Shown: positions 25,392-34,257 of the stretch, one piece after another
Numbering within the stretch: position 1 is the first letter of the stretch
How the letters are laid out: each line of letters begins with the position of its first letter
Assembly: GCF_900099765.1 (NCBI RefSeq)
Contig: NZ_FNDX01000018.1
Location: 40,240 to 104,239, forward strand
DNA from: Paenibacillus typhae
GTDB taxonomy: Bacteria > Bacillota > Bacilli > Paenibacillales > Paenibacillaceae
Direction of reading: 5' to 3'
Length of the DNA stretch: 64,000 bases
The notes under the pieces: model-generated
The model's database searches: none
What the model was told of the DNA's origin: nothing
Seen by the model: the letters and a program-made list of their open reading frames with translations, nothing else
Position numbers and translations under genes: made by a program

Positions 25392-26696
25392 TTATTTCAA
25401 TTCGGGCGCTGCAGCCGGTGCTGCCGCGCCGGTGTGATCCTGTGATCTGGAGAGGAAAATATTCAGGACAATCGCTGTCAGGGAACCCGATACAATCCCG
25501 TTCTGCAGGAGCATTCTGGCAAACTCCGGCAGCTGGTCGAACATGGAAGGCAGGACAGCCGAGCCGAGGCCCACGGCAATACTGCAGGCGGCAATCAGCA
25601 GATTCCCGTCCTTGCGAAGATCAACCTCGGACAGAATCGACATTCCCGAGGCGGCAACGGAACCGAACATAACGATCATCGCACCGCCCAGCACGGCATT
25701 GGGCACAACGGTGGTCAGTGCAGCCAGCTTGGGAAGCAGACCCAGCACCACCATAATCCCGCCCGCAGCGAAAATGACATTGCGCGTCTTGACACGGGTC
25801 AGAGACAACAATCCGACATTCTGTGAAAATGCCGTATAAGGGAATGCATTAAAAAGGCCGCCCAGCATGATGGCAAGCCCTTCCGAGCGCAGGCCGTTTA
25901 CAATCTGCCGGTCTTCCACTTTCTGGTCTGTAGCCTTGCCGACTGCAAAATATACGCCGGTCGATTCAACCATGGATACAATATTGACGATAATCATCGT
26001 GAAGATTGCCGTTACGCTGAACTGCGGCCAGCCGAAGTAGAAAGGCTGGGCAATGCTTACATAAGATGCGGTGCCGACAGAAGAGAAATCAACGATCCCC
26101 ATAAAATAACCAATGGCTGTTCCGATGACGAGACCCACCAGTACGGAAACAGAACGCAGGAAGCCGGTTGCCAGACGGTTCACGGCAAGGATAACCAGCA
26201 GCGTAATCAAAGCCAGCAGCAGATTGCGCGGCTGTCCGAAGTCAGGGCTGCCCTGTCCGCCGGCCACATTGTTCATGGCAACAGGAATAAGCGAAAGCCC
26301 GATGATGGTCACCACAGATCCGGTAACGACTGTAGGAAAGAATTTCAGCAGTCTGCCATAGATAGGGGCCGCCAGTACAACGAACAGGCCGGATATAATG
26401 ATTGCGCCATAGGCGGTCGCGAGATTTGAGCCTGAAGCAATGGCAATAATCGGGCTGACGGCAGTAAAGGTACAGCCCAGCACGACCGGCAGCCCGCTGC
26501 CGAAATACTTGCTGCCCATTACCTGAAGCAGTGTGGCCAGTCCGCAGGTAAACAGATCAGCTGCGATCAGATAGGCCATCTGCGCCGGACTCAAATTCAG
26601 TGCGCCTCCGACGACCAGCGGTACAATAACAGCTCCGGCATACATGGCCAGCACATGCTGCAGCCCCAGAGCGAAAATCTTTTGCTTGCTTAACAT
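25392..26696 (-). CDS. pbuX: Xanthine permease
   Basis: A 434-residue polytopic nucleobase:cation symporter-2 family transporter with about 14 membrane segments. The family signature in the eighth to tenth helices is present (VESTGVYFAVGKATDQK, GLFNAFPYTAFSQNVGL). It imports xanthine with protons or sodium. It overlaps xpt by seven bases in the same order as in B. subtilis and lies under the same guanine riboswitch, which fixes the substrate assignment better than sequence alone would. Confidence 0.95.
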   Translation of the reverse strand: MLSKQKIFALGLQHVLAMYAGAVIVPLVVGGALNLSPAQMAYLIAADLFTCGLATLLQVMGSKYFGSGLPVVLGCTFTAVSPIIAIASGSNLATAYGAIIISGLFVVLAAPIYGRLLKFFPTVVTGSVVTIIGLSLIPVAMNNVAGGQGSPDFGQPRNLLLALITLLVILAVNRLATGFLRSVSVLVGLVIGTAIGYFMGIVDFSSVGTASYVSIAQPFYFGWPQFSVTAIFTMIIVNIVSMVESTGVYFAVGKATDQKVEDRQIVNGLRSEGLAIMLGGLFNAFPYTAFSQNVGLLSLTRVKTRNVIFAAGGIMVVLGLLPKLAALTTVVPNAVLGGAMIVMFGSVAASGMSILSEVDLRKDGNLLIAACSIAVGLGSAVLPSMFDQLPEFARMLLQNGIVSGSLTAIVLNIFLSRSQDHTGAAAPAAAPELK

Positions 26697-27295
26697 CCTG
26701 CACTCTCCTTAATCATCTCTTCATTTGCAATAAAATGAACTTCTCCCGGAGCCATGGACGAGATTCTTGCCAGTGCATGCACCGCAATCCCCTTCTTCTC
26801 CAGCAGGCTCCGCCCTTCCTGAAAGCTCTTTTCGATCACGCAGCCGACACCCAGCAGCTGTGCGCCGGATTGCTCCACAATATCGGCCAGGCCCACCAGC
26901 GCTGCGCCGGTGGCAAGGAAATCATCGATAATCAGCACCTTGTCATCCGGTCCGAGATAGTTCTGCGAGATGCTGATTCGGTAGTCCTCCTGGCGGGTGA
27001 AGGAATGCACCGGGGCCGAATAGACGCTTTCGGACAAGGTTACAGCCTTCTTTTTCTTGGCATAAATAAAGGGAACCTTATATGCAATCCCCGCAGCCAT
27101 CGCGAACTGTATACCGCTGGCTTCAACCGTCAATATTTTGGTAACCGGCAAATCACCGAACACTTCCCTGAACTCCCGGCCGATCTGCAGGGCAAGCCCG
27201 GTGTCCACCTGATGATTCAGAAACGAGTCCACCTTCAGCACGGTATCCGAGAGAATCCGGCCCTCTTCTCTAATGCGTTCCTCCAACACTTTCAT
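26690..27295 (-). CDS. xpt: Xanthine phosphoribosyltransferase
   Basis: A 201-residue type-I phosphoribosyltransferase converting xanthine and PRPP to XMP for purine salvage. The PRPP loop is VLIIDDFLATGAA (residues about 124-136) and the family N-terminus MKVLEERIREEG is complete. Length and gene order (xpt-pbuX) match B. subtilis. The ribosome site GGAG is rather far (13 bases) from the ATG. Expression is controlled by the upstream riboswitch and its terminator. Confidence 0.96.
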   Translation of the reverse strand: MKVLEERIREEGRILSDTVLKVDSFLNHQVDTGLALQIGREFREVFGDLPVTKILTVEASGIQFAMAAGIAYKVPFIYAKKKKAVTLSESVYSAPVHSFTRQEDYRISISQNYLGPDDKVLIIDDFLATGAALVGLADIVEQSGAQLLGVGCVIEKSFQEGRSLLEKKGIAVHALARISSMAPGEVHFIANEEMIKESAGC

Positions 27296-27348
27296 AATGG
27301 CAGCTTCTCTCCTTCAATAGTCGTGGCAGCTGAGTGACCGGCAGAAAC

Positions 27349-27400
27349 AAAAAAAAGGACAGATTCACTTGAGCGTTTCTCTCAAGTGAATCTGTCCTTC
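27349..27400 (-). terminator. Riboswitch-controlled transcription terminator before xpt
   Basis: On the minus strand a 19-bp perfect stem (AAGGACAGATTCACTTGAG and its complement) around a seven-base loop is followed by eight T. The 5' arm contains TTCACTT, which can pair with AGTGAA at the 3' edge of aptamer helix P1, giving an antiterminator when no purine is bound. Confidence 0.9.
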
Positions 27401-27510
27401 TGGGTTTTTATCCCTAAGCGGTGTAACACATCAGCAGTGTCCGCATCGCTTGGACCAGCCTTCTGCCGGCCGGACGACAGACAGAAGCGGAACCCTAGAT
27501 GCGCTATTTC

Positions 27511-27581
27511 ACTCATAGTCGGATATTTACAGTGGTTATCCGGTAGAAACTTATGGGCCATATTCCCAAGATTATATGAGT
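27511..27581 (-). promoter_or_regulatory. Guanine-class purine riboswitch aptamer
   Basis: On the minus strand the aptamer opens with ACTCATA and closes with TATGAGT (helix P1, 27511-27517 with 27575-27581). The core contains the conserved AAGTTTCTACC and CCGACTATG segments. The specificity position in GACTAT is C, which selects guanine, hypoxanthine or xanthine rather than adenine. Ligand binding would favour the terminator at 27349-27400 and switch off xpt-pbuX. Confidence 0.96.
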
Positions 27582-27615
27582 TGTTATATGAATATCCGTA
27601 GTTAAACCTTCGTAT

Positions 27616-27644
27616 ATCTTACACGCTCTGTACGCTCCTTACAA
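27616..27644 (-). promoter_or_regulatory. Promoter of the xpt-pbuX leader
   Basis: Minus-strand TTGTAA (27639-27644) and TAAGAT (27616-27621) are 17 bases apart, about 25 bases upstream of the aptamer. Confidence 0.65.
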
Positions 27645-27876
27645 GCCCCCAATTTTGAAAATCAGTCATTAATTTTGACAATTTTTCATGTAATTCATCT
27701 ATTTTCATCCAACCTGTAGGCAGGCGTTGATTTCGTGCTCCGCCGGACCCGTATTGCTCACGCATTTTCCGCCGGCGCATTAATGATATAGAAGTCCAAA
27801 CGGGAAGGCACGATGCAGATGGCTAAGCAGAAAAGACGGGATTCTGGTCATCATTCAAAAGGGAAAACGGCGGATT

Positions 27877-28368
27877 GTGACCCGCACTCCGCTTGCAGGG
27901 GTCGGCCGGCTGGTGTTTGTGATCAATAACCAGTATACTAATGCCGCCAATACTACACAGATTGCCAGCGGCGCAGGGCGCAGCAGTGCGGGCGGGAGCA
28001 ACTCGGCCATCGCCTCCCCCTATACCCGCCAGCAGCAGAGCGTCGGCGCCGGAGGAGATGCGGTTAACCGCGGCAGCAAAGGCAAGAGATACCGGGGACG
28101 CCATAACGCTCGGCTTCCGCTGATTGCCGGGGGCAAGGAAATCGTCATTGTGGTTAATAACCAGACAGTGAAGCTGCCCAAAGGCAGCCAGAGCTCCTCT
28201 GCTACCCAGGTAGGAAGCGGAGGCGGCACATACAGCACGGGCGGCACCAACTCGGCTATCGAGAGCCCATATACAAGACAGCAGCAGGCGGTAGGCGGAG
28301 GCGCAGGCGGCCATGCCGTAAACCGGGCATCTTCCGGCCGGAAACAGGCCCGCAGACGCCCCCGGTAA
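27877..28368 (+). CDS. Duplicated Gly/Ser-rich protein; start region probably frameshifted
   Basis: The open frame from a GTG at 27877 encodes 163 residues in two related halves. Each has a hydrophobic strand ending in NNQ (LVFVINNQ; IVIVVNNQ), a Ser/Gly/Thr-rich stretch, NSAI(A/E)SPYTRQQQ, a glycine run, then AVNR and a basic tail. No family is recognised; composition would suit a spore or surface protein. The GTG has no good ribosome site, whereas ATG 27813 has GGGAAGG five bases upstream and begins a plausible frame that reaches S-K-G-K at 27856-27867; the long frame also reads K-G-K there, one base offset. The intended protein probably starts at 27813 and needs a +1 shift in the A/G-rich tract. 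Confidence 0.6.
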   Translation: MTRTPLAGVGRLVFVINNQYTNAANTTQIASGAGRSSAGGSNSAIASPYTRQQQSVGAGGDAVNRGSKGKRYRGRHNARLPLIAGGKEIVIVVNNQTVKLPKGSQSSSATQVGSGGGTYSTGGTNSAIESPYTRQQQAVGGGAGGHAVNRASSGRKQARRRPR

Positions 28369-28391
28369 AGGGTAAAAAAGCAGTTGTCATA

Positions 28392-28436
28392 AAAACGCCA
28401 GATAATCAGGCTAATTTTTGGTTTAACTGGCGTTTT
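28392..28436 (+). terminator. Terminator after the duplicated Gly/Ser-rich gene
   Basis: AAAACGCCAG (28392-28401) pairs with CTGGCGTTTT (28427-28436). Its position 24 bases after the stop and its strand support expression of that gene. Confidence 0.75.
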
Positions 28437-28510
28437 CCTGCGTTTCCTCTATCATCCCTTCTCTATTAAAAGTATAATTAATAAAACTAGCTAGATAAAG
28501 GCGGGCGAGC

Positions 28511-31500
28511 ATGAAAATAAAACAACAGATTTGGTTAGCAGCTGTTACTTCCATACTGCTGCTCAGCAGTATGATCACTATAGCAATGATCTATCTTGAA
28601 GGAGCACCTCTATATCTGGTCTTAGGAACAGGTGTAGCAGGTGTTCTGCTCTGTGCCTATTTCATGACACAGATTCACCGTAATGTAACGCAGGGCATTG
28701 AACAGATCAGGACGATATCCGAAGATATTGCCGGCGGCACACTCGATGCCTCGGGAATGACTACCCGCAGTGATGAATTCGGGCAGCTGGCCCAGTCCTT
28801 TTACCGACTGGGAGTTGACCTGCATCACAAGACTGCCGAGGAGCGCATTCTGCGCCTGAAGGCCGAGGATCAGGCCTGGATCAACACAGAGGTCTCGGAG
28901 ATGGCACTGCGCCTTCAAGGCTCCGTCCATCTGCAGACTGCAGCGCGCATCTTCATCTCACGGCTGGCCACAGCTGTCGGCGGGAGCTATGGCGCCATGT
29001 ACATGCTCCAGCACAACCGGCTGCAGTTCACGGCCGGCTATGCCTTTGATGAGGCCTCTGTAAGCCGTGAACCATTCGCACTCGGCAGCGGGCTGGTGGG
29101 CCAATGCGCGGTTGACAAGCAGATGATTATCCTGAACGATCTGCCGGAGCATTACGTAAGAGTGCACTCCGGACTGGGGGAAGCCCCTCCGTCGACACTG
29201 ATTGTACTTCCGGTTCTTTATGAGAATGACGTTGTCGCCGTAGTTGAGCTGGCCACCTTGAAGGAACTCGGCGACAAGGAGCGGCAGTTGATCGAGCGGA
29301 CCGGCCAGAACATGGGGGTACTGATTAATACCCTGGCTGATGTTGCGCGGATTGAAGAGCTGCTTAACCACACCCAGCTGCAAAAAGAAGAGCTGGAAGC
29401 CCAGACGGAAGAACTCCAGGCACAGACCCAGGAGCTGGAGGCGCAGACTGAGGAGTTAATCGCCCAGACCGCGGAATTAGCTACCTCCAACAGCAATCTG
29501 CAGCACCAGATGGAGCTGACGGCACGCCAGAAAGAGGAGATTCAGGATCAGGCGGACGAGCTGCTGGCCCAAACCGAGGAACTGGCTGCCTCCAACAGCA
29601 GCCTGCAGGATCAGATGAAGCTTACCGCACAGCAGAAAGAGGAAATCCAGGCGCAGGCCGATGAGCTCCTCGCCCAGACCGAGGAGCTGCAGGACCAGAA
29701 GGAGCAGCTTCAGGCTCAGGCACAGGAGCTCCTGGCCCAGACCGAGGAATTGCATACCTCCAATCAGAATCTGCAGCACCAGATGGAGCTGACCGAACGG
29801 CAGAAGTCGGAAATCGAAACCCAGGCAGCCGAGCTGCGTGAGCAGATGGAAATCACCGCACGGCAGAAGGAAGAAATTCAGGAGCAGGCCGATGAACTGT
29901 TTGCGCAGACCAGAGAGCTGCAGGATCAGAAGGAGCAGCTCCAGGCTCAGGCTCAGGAGCTCGAAGCGCAGACGGAGGAGCTGCTGGCCCAGACGGAAGA
30001 CCTCCGCGAGCAGATGGAGCTCACAGCCCGGCAAAAGCTTGAAATTGAAGGACAGGCTGCCGAGCTGCGCGGGCAGATGGAAATCACCGCACGGCAGAAG
30101 GAAGAGATTCAGGTGCAGGCCGATGAGCTCCTTGCACAGACCAGAGAGCTGCAGGATCAGAAGGAGCAGCTCCAGGCTCAGGCTCAGGAGCTCGAAGCGC
30201 AGACAGAAGAGCTGCAGGTCCAGACCGAAGAGCTCGCTGTCTCCAACAGCAGCCTGCTGCAGCAGATGGAGCTGACAGAGCAGCAGAAGGAAGAAATCAA
30301 GGTGCAGGCGGAAGAAATCTTCATGGCTGCCCAGTATAAGTCTGAATTCCTGGCCAATGTATCCCATGAGCTGCGTACACCGCTGAACAGCCTGCTGATT
30401 CTGTCCCAGATTCTGGCCGAGAACAAAGAGGGCAATCTGGATGTCAAGCAGCTGGAATATGTGCACACTATCTTCTCTGCAGGTAAAGATCTGCTGCAGC
30501 TGATCGATGAGATTCTTGACCTGGCCAAGCTTGAAGTCGGTAAAATGACGCCTGTGCTGGAGCCGGTGCCGCTGCAGGATATCAGCAGCCATCTGTACCG
30601 CCGGTTTGAACAGCAGGCGAAGACCAAGCATCTGCGCTTTGACGTTCATTGTGACAGCAGGCTGCCTGAGCATCTGCTGACCGACGGACACAGGCTGCAG
30701 CAGATTCTGAACAACCTGCTTTCCAATGCCCTTAAGTTTACGCCGGAGGACGGCTCCGTCTCGCTGTCGATCCGGACAAGCGGGAGCGAGATTGTCTTCG
30801 CTGTCAGCGATACCGGCATTGGCATTCCCGCCTCCAAGCTGGAGAGTATCTTTGAGGCCTTCCAGCAGGCGGACGGAACCACCAGCCGCAAATACGGCGG
30901 TACGGGCCTCGGCCTGACCATCTGCCGCGAGCTGGCCGGCCTGCTGGGCGGAAGAATCGAAGTCGATTCCGTCGAAGGCAAGGGAAGCACCTTCTCGCTG
31001 CTTCTGCCTGCCGAGCTGCCTGATGAGCTTGCCCTGTCCCAGGCCGCTTCCACCTTTGCTGCAGCAGCCAGCCAGGTATATGAGCCGGATTCGGCTCCTG
31101 CCGCTAAAGAGCATCCTTCATTCCGTGAATCCTTTGTTCCGGACATTTCGATTTCCAATCCGAAACTTCTTCAGTATGCGGAGATGGATGATGACCGGAA
31201 TAATCTCGAGAGCGGTGATACCCTGCTCCTGATCATTGAGGAGGATGCGGAGTTCGCCTCGATCCTGCTTGATCTGGCGCGGAGCAGAGGCTTCAAGGCC
31301 ATTGTGGCTTTCCAGGGCGACCAGGGCCTTGCCCTCGCCCATGCCTACAAGCCGGATGCCATCCTGCTCGACCTGCATCTGCCGGTACTCGACGGCTGGG
31401 CCATTATCAGCCGGCTGAAGAGCCGTCCGGAGCTGCGCCATATTCCGGTCCATGTTATCTCCACTGCAGAAGAGAACCAGCAGAGTCTGGCGATGGGTGC

Positions 31501-32389
31501 TCTTTCCTTCTGGAAGAAGCCGAGTGACCAGACAGAGCTGGAGACAGCTTTCCTTCAGATAGAGACTTATATCCGCCGTCCGGTCAAGAGCCTTCTAATC
31601 GTGGAGGACAACCAGGTGCTGCGCAGCAGTCTGGTGGAATTCATTGCCCATCCGGACGTCAGGGTGGTCGCCGTCGGCACCGGCCGCGAAGCGCTCGAGC
31701 AGCTGAGCAGCCATCATTTTGACTGCATGGTGCTCGATCTTGGACTTTCGGATATCAGCGGCTTCGATCTGATGGAGCAGATCAAGACCAACCGCAAGCT
31801 GCAGACACTGCCGGTCATCATCTATACAGGCAAGGATCTCAGCAAAACCGATGAGCAGCGCCTGAAGCATTATGCCGAGAGCATCGTCATCAAGAATGTG
31901 CGCTCAATGGAACGGCTGTATGATGAAACAGCATTGTACCTGCACCGCAGACACGCCGACCTGCCGCCGGACAAGCAGCAGCTGATCGAGAAGCTGCATA
32001 ACCCGGAAGCGGCCTTTGCCGGCAAGCAGATTCTGCTGGTCGACGATGACATGCGTAATATTTTTGCGTTATCGAGTGTGCTTGAGGGTTATAATATGGA
32101 GATAAGCTTTGCCCAGAACGGCCTGGAGGCGCTCGCGCATCTGGAGCAGCATCCGGAAACCCAGCTTGTGTTCATGGACATTATGATGCCGGAAATGGAT
32201 GGTTATGAGACGATGAAGCGGATCCGCGAGAACCCGGCTTATGATCATATCGTTATCATTGCCCTGACCGCCCGTGCGCTGGAGGAGGACCGGACCAAAT
32301 GTCTGCAGGCCGGAGCCTCGGATTATATCTCCAAGCCAATCAACACTACCCAGTTGGTTACTGTATTAAAGGTATGGTTAATCCAATAG
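28511..32389 (+). CDS. 1292-residue hybrid histidine kinase (HAMP-GAF-coiled coil-kinase-3 receivers)
   Basis: Order: two membrane helices (about 8-28 and 32-52) with almost no extracellular loop, HAMP (53-105), GAF (about 125-275), a very long repetitive coiled coil (about 285-605) rich in QAQTEEL and QKEEIQ units, HisKA with SHELRTP (His619), HATPase with GTGLGLTICREL (about 720-840), then three receivers (about 900-1020, 1025-1140, 1170-1290) with acceptors in ILLDLHLP, MVLDLGLS and VFMDIMMP. It resembles multi-receiver kinases that sense cytoplasmic signals. Part of the coiled coil is a 231-bp near-identical duplication. A REC-HisKA kinase gene follows 53 bases later. Confidence 0.93.
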   Translation: MKIKQQIWLAAVTSILLLSSMITIAMIYLEGAPLYLVLGTGVAGVLLCAYFMTQIHRNVTQGIEQIRTISEDIAGGTLDASGMTTRSDEFGQLAQSFYRLGVDLHHKTAEERILRLKAEDQAWINTEVSEMALRLQGSVHLQTAARIFISRLATAVGGSYGAMYMLQHNRLQFTAGYAFDEASVSREPFALGSGLVGQCAVDKQMIILNDLPEHYVRVHSGLGEAPPSTLIVLPVLYENDVVAVVELATLKELGDKERQLIERTGQNMGVLINTLADVARIEELLNHTQLQKEELEAQTEELQAQTQELEAQTEELIAQTAELATSNSNLQHQMELTARQKEEIQDQADELLAQTEELAASNSSLQDQMKLTAQQKEEIQAQADELLAQTEELQDQKEQLQAQAQELLAQTEELHTSNQNLQHQMELTERQKSEIETQAAELREQMEITARQKEEIQEQADELFAQTRELQDQKEQLQAQAQELEAQTEELLAQTEDLREQMELTARQKLEIEGQAAELRGQMEITARQKEEIQVQADELLAQTRELQDQKEQLQAQAQELEAQTEELQVQTEELAVSNSSLLQQMELTEQQKEEIKVQAEEIFMAAQYKSEFLANVSHELRTPLNSLLILSQILAENKEGNLDVKQLEYVHTIFSAGKDLLQLIDEILDLAKLEVGKMTPVLEPVPLQDISSHLYRRFEQQAKTKHLRFDVHCDSRLPEHLLTDGHRLQQILNNLLSNALKFTPEDGSVSLSIRTSGSEIVFAVSDTGIGIPASKLESIFEAFQQADGTTSRKYGGTGLGLTICRELAGLLGGRIEVDSVEGKGSTFSLLLPAELPDELALSQAASTFAAAASQVYEPDSAPAAKEHPSFRESFVPDISISNPKLLQYAEMDDDRNNLESGDTLLLIIEEDAEFASILLDLARSRGFKAIVAFQGDQGLALAHAYKPDAILLDLHLPVLDGWAIISRLKSRPELRHIPVHVISTAEENQQSLAMGALSFWKKPSDQTELETAFLQIETYIRRPVKSLLIVEDNQVLRSSLVEFIAHPDVRVVAVGTGREALEQLSSHHFDCMVLDLGLSDISGFDLMEQIKTNRKLQTLPVIIYTGKDLSKTDEQRLKHYAESIVIKNVRSMERLYDETALYLHRRHADLPPDKQQLIEKLHNPEAAFAGKQILLVDDDMRNIFALSSVLEGYNMEISFAQNGLEALAHLEQHPETQLVFMDIMMPEMDGYETMKRIRENPAYDHIVIIALTARALEEDRTKCLQAGASDYISKPINTTQLVTVLKVWLIQ

Positions 32390-32442
32390 CTCTAACTAAT
32401 CGCCATCTGTCATTGTCATTCTAACTTGTCTTGGGAGGAACT

Positions 32443-33618
32443 ATGGATTATCCTGTTAATATTTTGATTGTAGATGATCGTCCCGACGAGTTTCTCTCTG
32501 TTCAAGCTCTGCTTGCGGATAAACCGTACCGGCTCGTACATGCCACCTCGGGGATGGATGCCTTGAAGCACCTGCTGGAGCAGGAATTTGCCCTGATCAT
32601 TATGGATGTCCTGATGCCCGATATGAACGGTTTTGAGACAGCCAAACGGATCAAGATGCGCAAAAAATCAAAAGATATTCCGATCATCTTTCTGACCTCG
32701 CTCACCTCGGAGCTGGAGAATTATATGATGGCCTACACGGCGGGAGCTATAGATTTCCTGACCAAGCCGTTCCATCCGCTGGTGCTGAAGAGCAAGATTG
32801 ACGGATTCGTCCGCATGTTCCAGACCCGCAAGGAGCTGCAGCTCAAAACGCAGGAGCTGGAGTCGGCCAATGTCGTGCTCACCGAGCTGAAGGATACGGC
32901 CGAGGTGGCACTGCGGATCAAAAGCGGCTTTCTTGCCATGATGAGCCATGAGATCAGAACCCCGCTCAACGGGATCATCGCCATGTCTGATATGCTGCGG
33001 ACCTCGGAGCTGTCATCAGATGATCTGGAGATGGCCGATATTATCCATACCAGCGGTCATGCCCTGCTGTCGGTAATCAACCATATCCTGGACTTCACCA
33101 AGATTGAATCCGGCAAAATGGAGCTGGACTACGAGCTGTTTAACCTCCATTCCTGCCTGAAGGAAACGCTCGACCTGTTCAGGGCGCTGGCGATGGAACG
33201 CAGCCTGGCACTGGAGATGCGGATTGACCCCAACATCCCCGCCCTGCTGGTAGGAGACTCCAACCGCTTGAGACAGGTGCTTAACAACCTGATCGGGAAT
33301 GCCATTAAATTCACCGCCAGCGGCAGTGTAAAGGTGCATGCCCGTCTCAGACAGGCGATGGACGGCGTACTGCAGCTGGAATTCTTGGTTGAGGATACCG
33401 GCGTAGGAATTCCGGACGATAAAATGAAATATCTGTTCCAGCCGTTTACCCAGGTTGATGCAACCATTAACCGGAAATTCGGCGGGACCGGCCTTGGCTT
33501 GTCCATCTGCAAAATGCTCGTCGAGCTGATGGGCGGCACGATCTATGCCAGAACAGGCATGGAGCAGGGTGCAGCCTTTGTGTTCACCATTCAGGTCACG
33601 GAAGGCAGACCGGATTAA
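32443..33618 (+). CDS. Receiver-histidine kinase (REC-HisKA-HATPase)
   Basis: A 391-residue soluble hybrid kinase. An N-terminal receiver (1-125, acceptor D55 in IIMDVLMP, switch Lys in TKPF) is joined by a short coiled linker to HisKA (SHEIRTP, His169) and a HATPase domain (about 265-390) with GTGLGLSICKML. The start at 32443 is chosen because GGGAGGA lies immediately upstream; an in-frame TTG at 32431 overlaps that site. Placed 53 bases after the giant kinase, it may receive phosphate from it. Confidence 0.93.
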   Translation: MDYPVNILIVDDRPDEFLSVQALLADKPYRLVHATSGMDALKHLLEQEFALIIMDVLMPDMNGFETAKRIKMRKKSKDIPIIFLTSLTSELENYMMAYTAGAIDFLTKPFHPLVLKSKIDGFVRMFQTRKELQLKTQELESANVVLTELKDTAEVALRIKSGFLAMMSHEIRTPLNGIIAMSDMLRTSELSSDDLEMADIIHTSGHALLSVINHILDFTKIESGKMELDYELFNLHSCLKETLDLFRALAMERSLALEMRIDPNIPALLVGDSNRLRQVLNNLIGNAIKFTASGSVKVHARLRQAMDGVLQLEFLVEDTGVGIPDDKMKYLFQPFTQVDATINRKFGGTGLGLSICKMLVELMGGTIYARTGMEQGAAFVFTIQVTEGRPD

Positions 33619-33639
33619 GCTCCTTTTTTCTCCCCTACC

Positions 33640-33684
33640 AAAAAAACCGCAAGTCTCCGGGAAGGAGCACTTACGGTTTTTTTG
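33640..33684. terminator. Bidirectional terminator between kinase and HxlR genes
   Basis: A stem with ACCG-AAGT and ACTT-CGGT arms is flanked by seven A on one side and seven T on the other, so it can end both convergent transcripts. Confidence 0.85.
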
Positions 33685-33713
33685 TGTCATCATTCAGCTT
33701 ATCCGCGGAATAA

Positions 33714-34112
33714 CTACAGCTGTTCTATACCGTCCGGCTGGTCTTCCAGGTCCTTATGGTTCAGCACATTGTCCTCCAGCACAGCGAATTTATCACCATA
33801 CTCCCTGATAATATGCCGTTCGCCCCAGGCGCACAGCGAATCAAGAATGGTGCGCAGCGACTGTCCGTATTCACTCAGCTCATATTCCACCTTGGGCGGC
33901 ACCTGATTGTAGCTGATCCGGTTAACAATGCCGTCCTCCTCCAGCTCGCGGAGCTGCTGAGTGAGCATCTTTTGTGTAATGTTCGGCATATGCCGCTTTA
34001 AATCACTGGTCCGCAGCTTGCCGTGGGTCAGATGGCAGAGAATTACGCATTTCCATTTGCCGCCGATCACTTCCAGAGTAGCTTCAACGGAGATATTATA
34101 TTTTTTGGACAT
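33714..34112 (-). CDS. HxlR-family redox/electrophile-type transcriptional regulator
   Basis: A 132-residue winged-helix regulator with the HxlR signature: GGKWKCVILCHL near the N-terminus, then LKRHMPNITQKMLTQQLREL as recognition helix and PPKVEYELSEYG as the wing. Two cysteines (C22, C26) are available for thiol-based sensing, as in YodB/HypR-type members. It is transcribed away from an MFS exporter and an aldo/keto reductase and is separated from them by two palindromes, so it probably represses itself and that operon in response to an electrophile or oxidant. Confidence 0.92.
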   Translation of the reverse strand: MSKKYNISVEATLEVIGGKWKCVILCHLTHGKLRTSDLKRHMPNITQKMLTQQLRELEEDGIVNRISYNQVPPKVEYELSEYGQSLRTILDSLCAWGERHIIREYGDKFAVLEDNVLNHKDLEDQPDGIEQL

Positions 34113-34142
34113 GGGGTCCTCCTAAAGGTTTTGTTAGCATGC

Positions 34143-34180
34143 TATAGGTACTTTTTAGTACCTATAGTACTTTCAAGTAC
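34143..34180. promoter_or_regulatory. Tandem palindromic operators for the HxlR regulator
   Basis: TATAGGTACT (34143-34152) is inverted exactly at 34157-34166 around TTTT. A second site, GTACTT-TC-AAGTAC (34167-34180), follows directly. Both share the GTACT half-site and lie in the 145-bp divergent gap, the expected place for HxlR binding. Confidence 0.65.
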
Positions 34181-34257
34181 GTACTATCCACTTCCGCCTA
34201 CATGCTTCATAATAGCATTTACCGGCCGGTGATTACCATACTACAGGAGTGGAAAAC

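Noticed and set aside
27823..28314. 163-residue minus-strand frame opposite the duplicated Gly/Ser protein
   Set aside because: The internal duplication and the terminator at 28392-28436 both fit the plus strand.
29477..31114. 545-residue reading frame antisense to the giant kinase
   Set aside because: It is a Leu/Gln-rich mirror of the Gln/Glu-rich coiled-coil repeats; no ribosome site and the plus-strand kinase domains are unmistakable.
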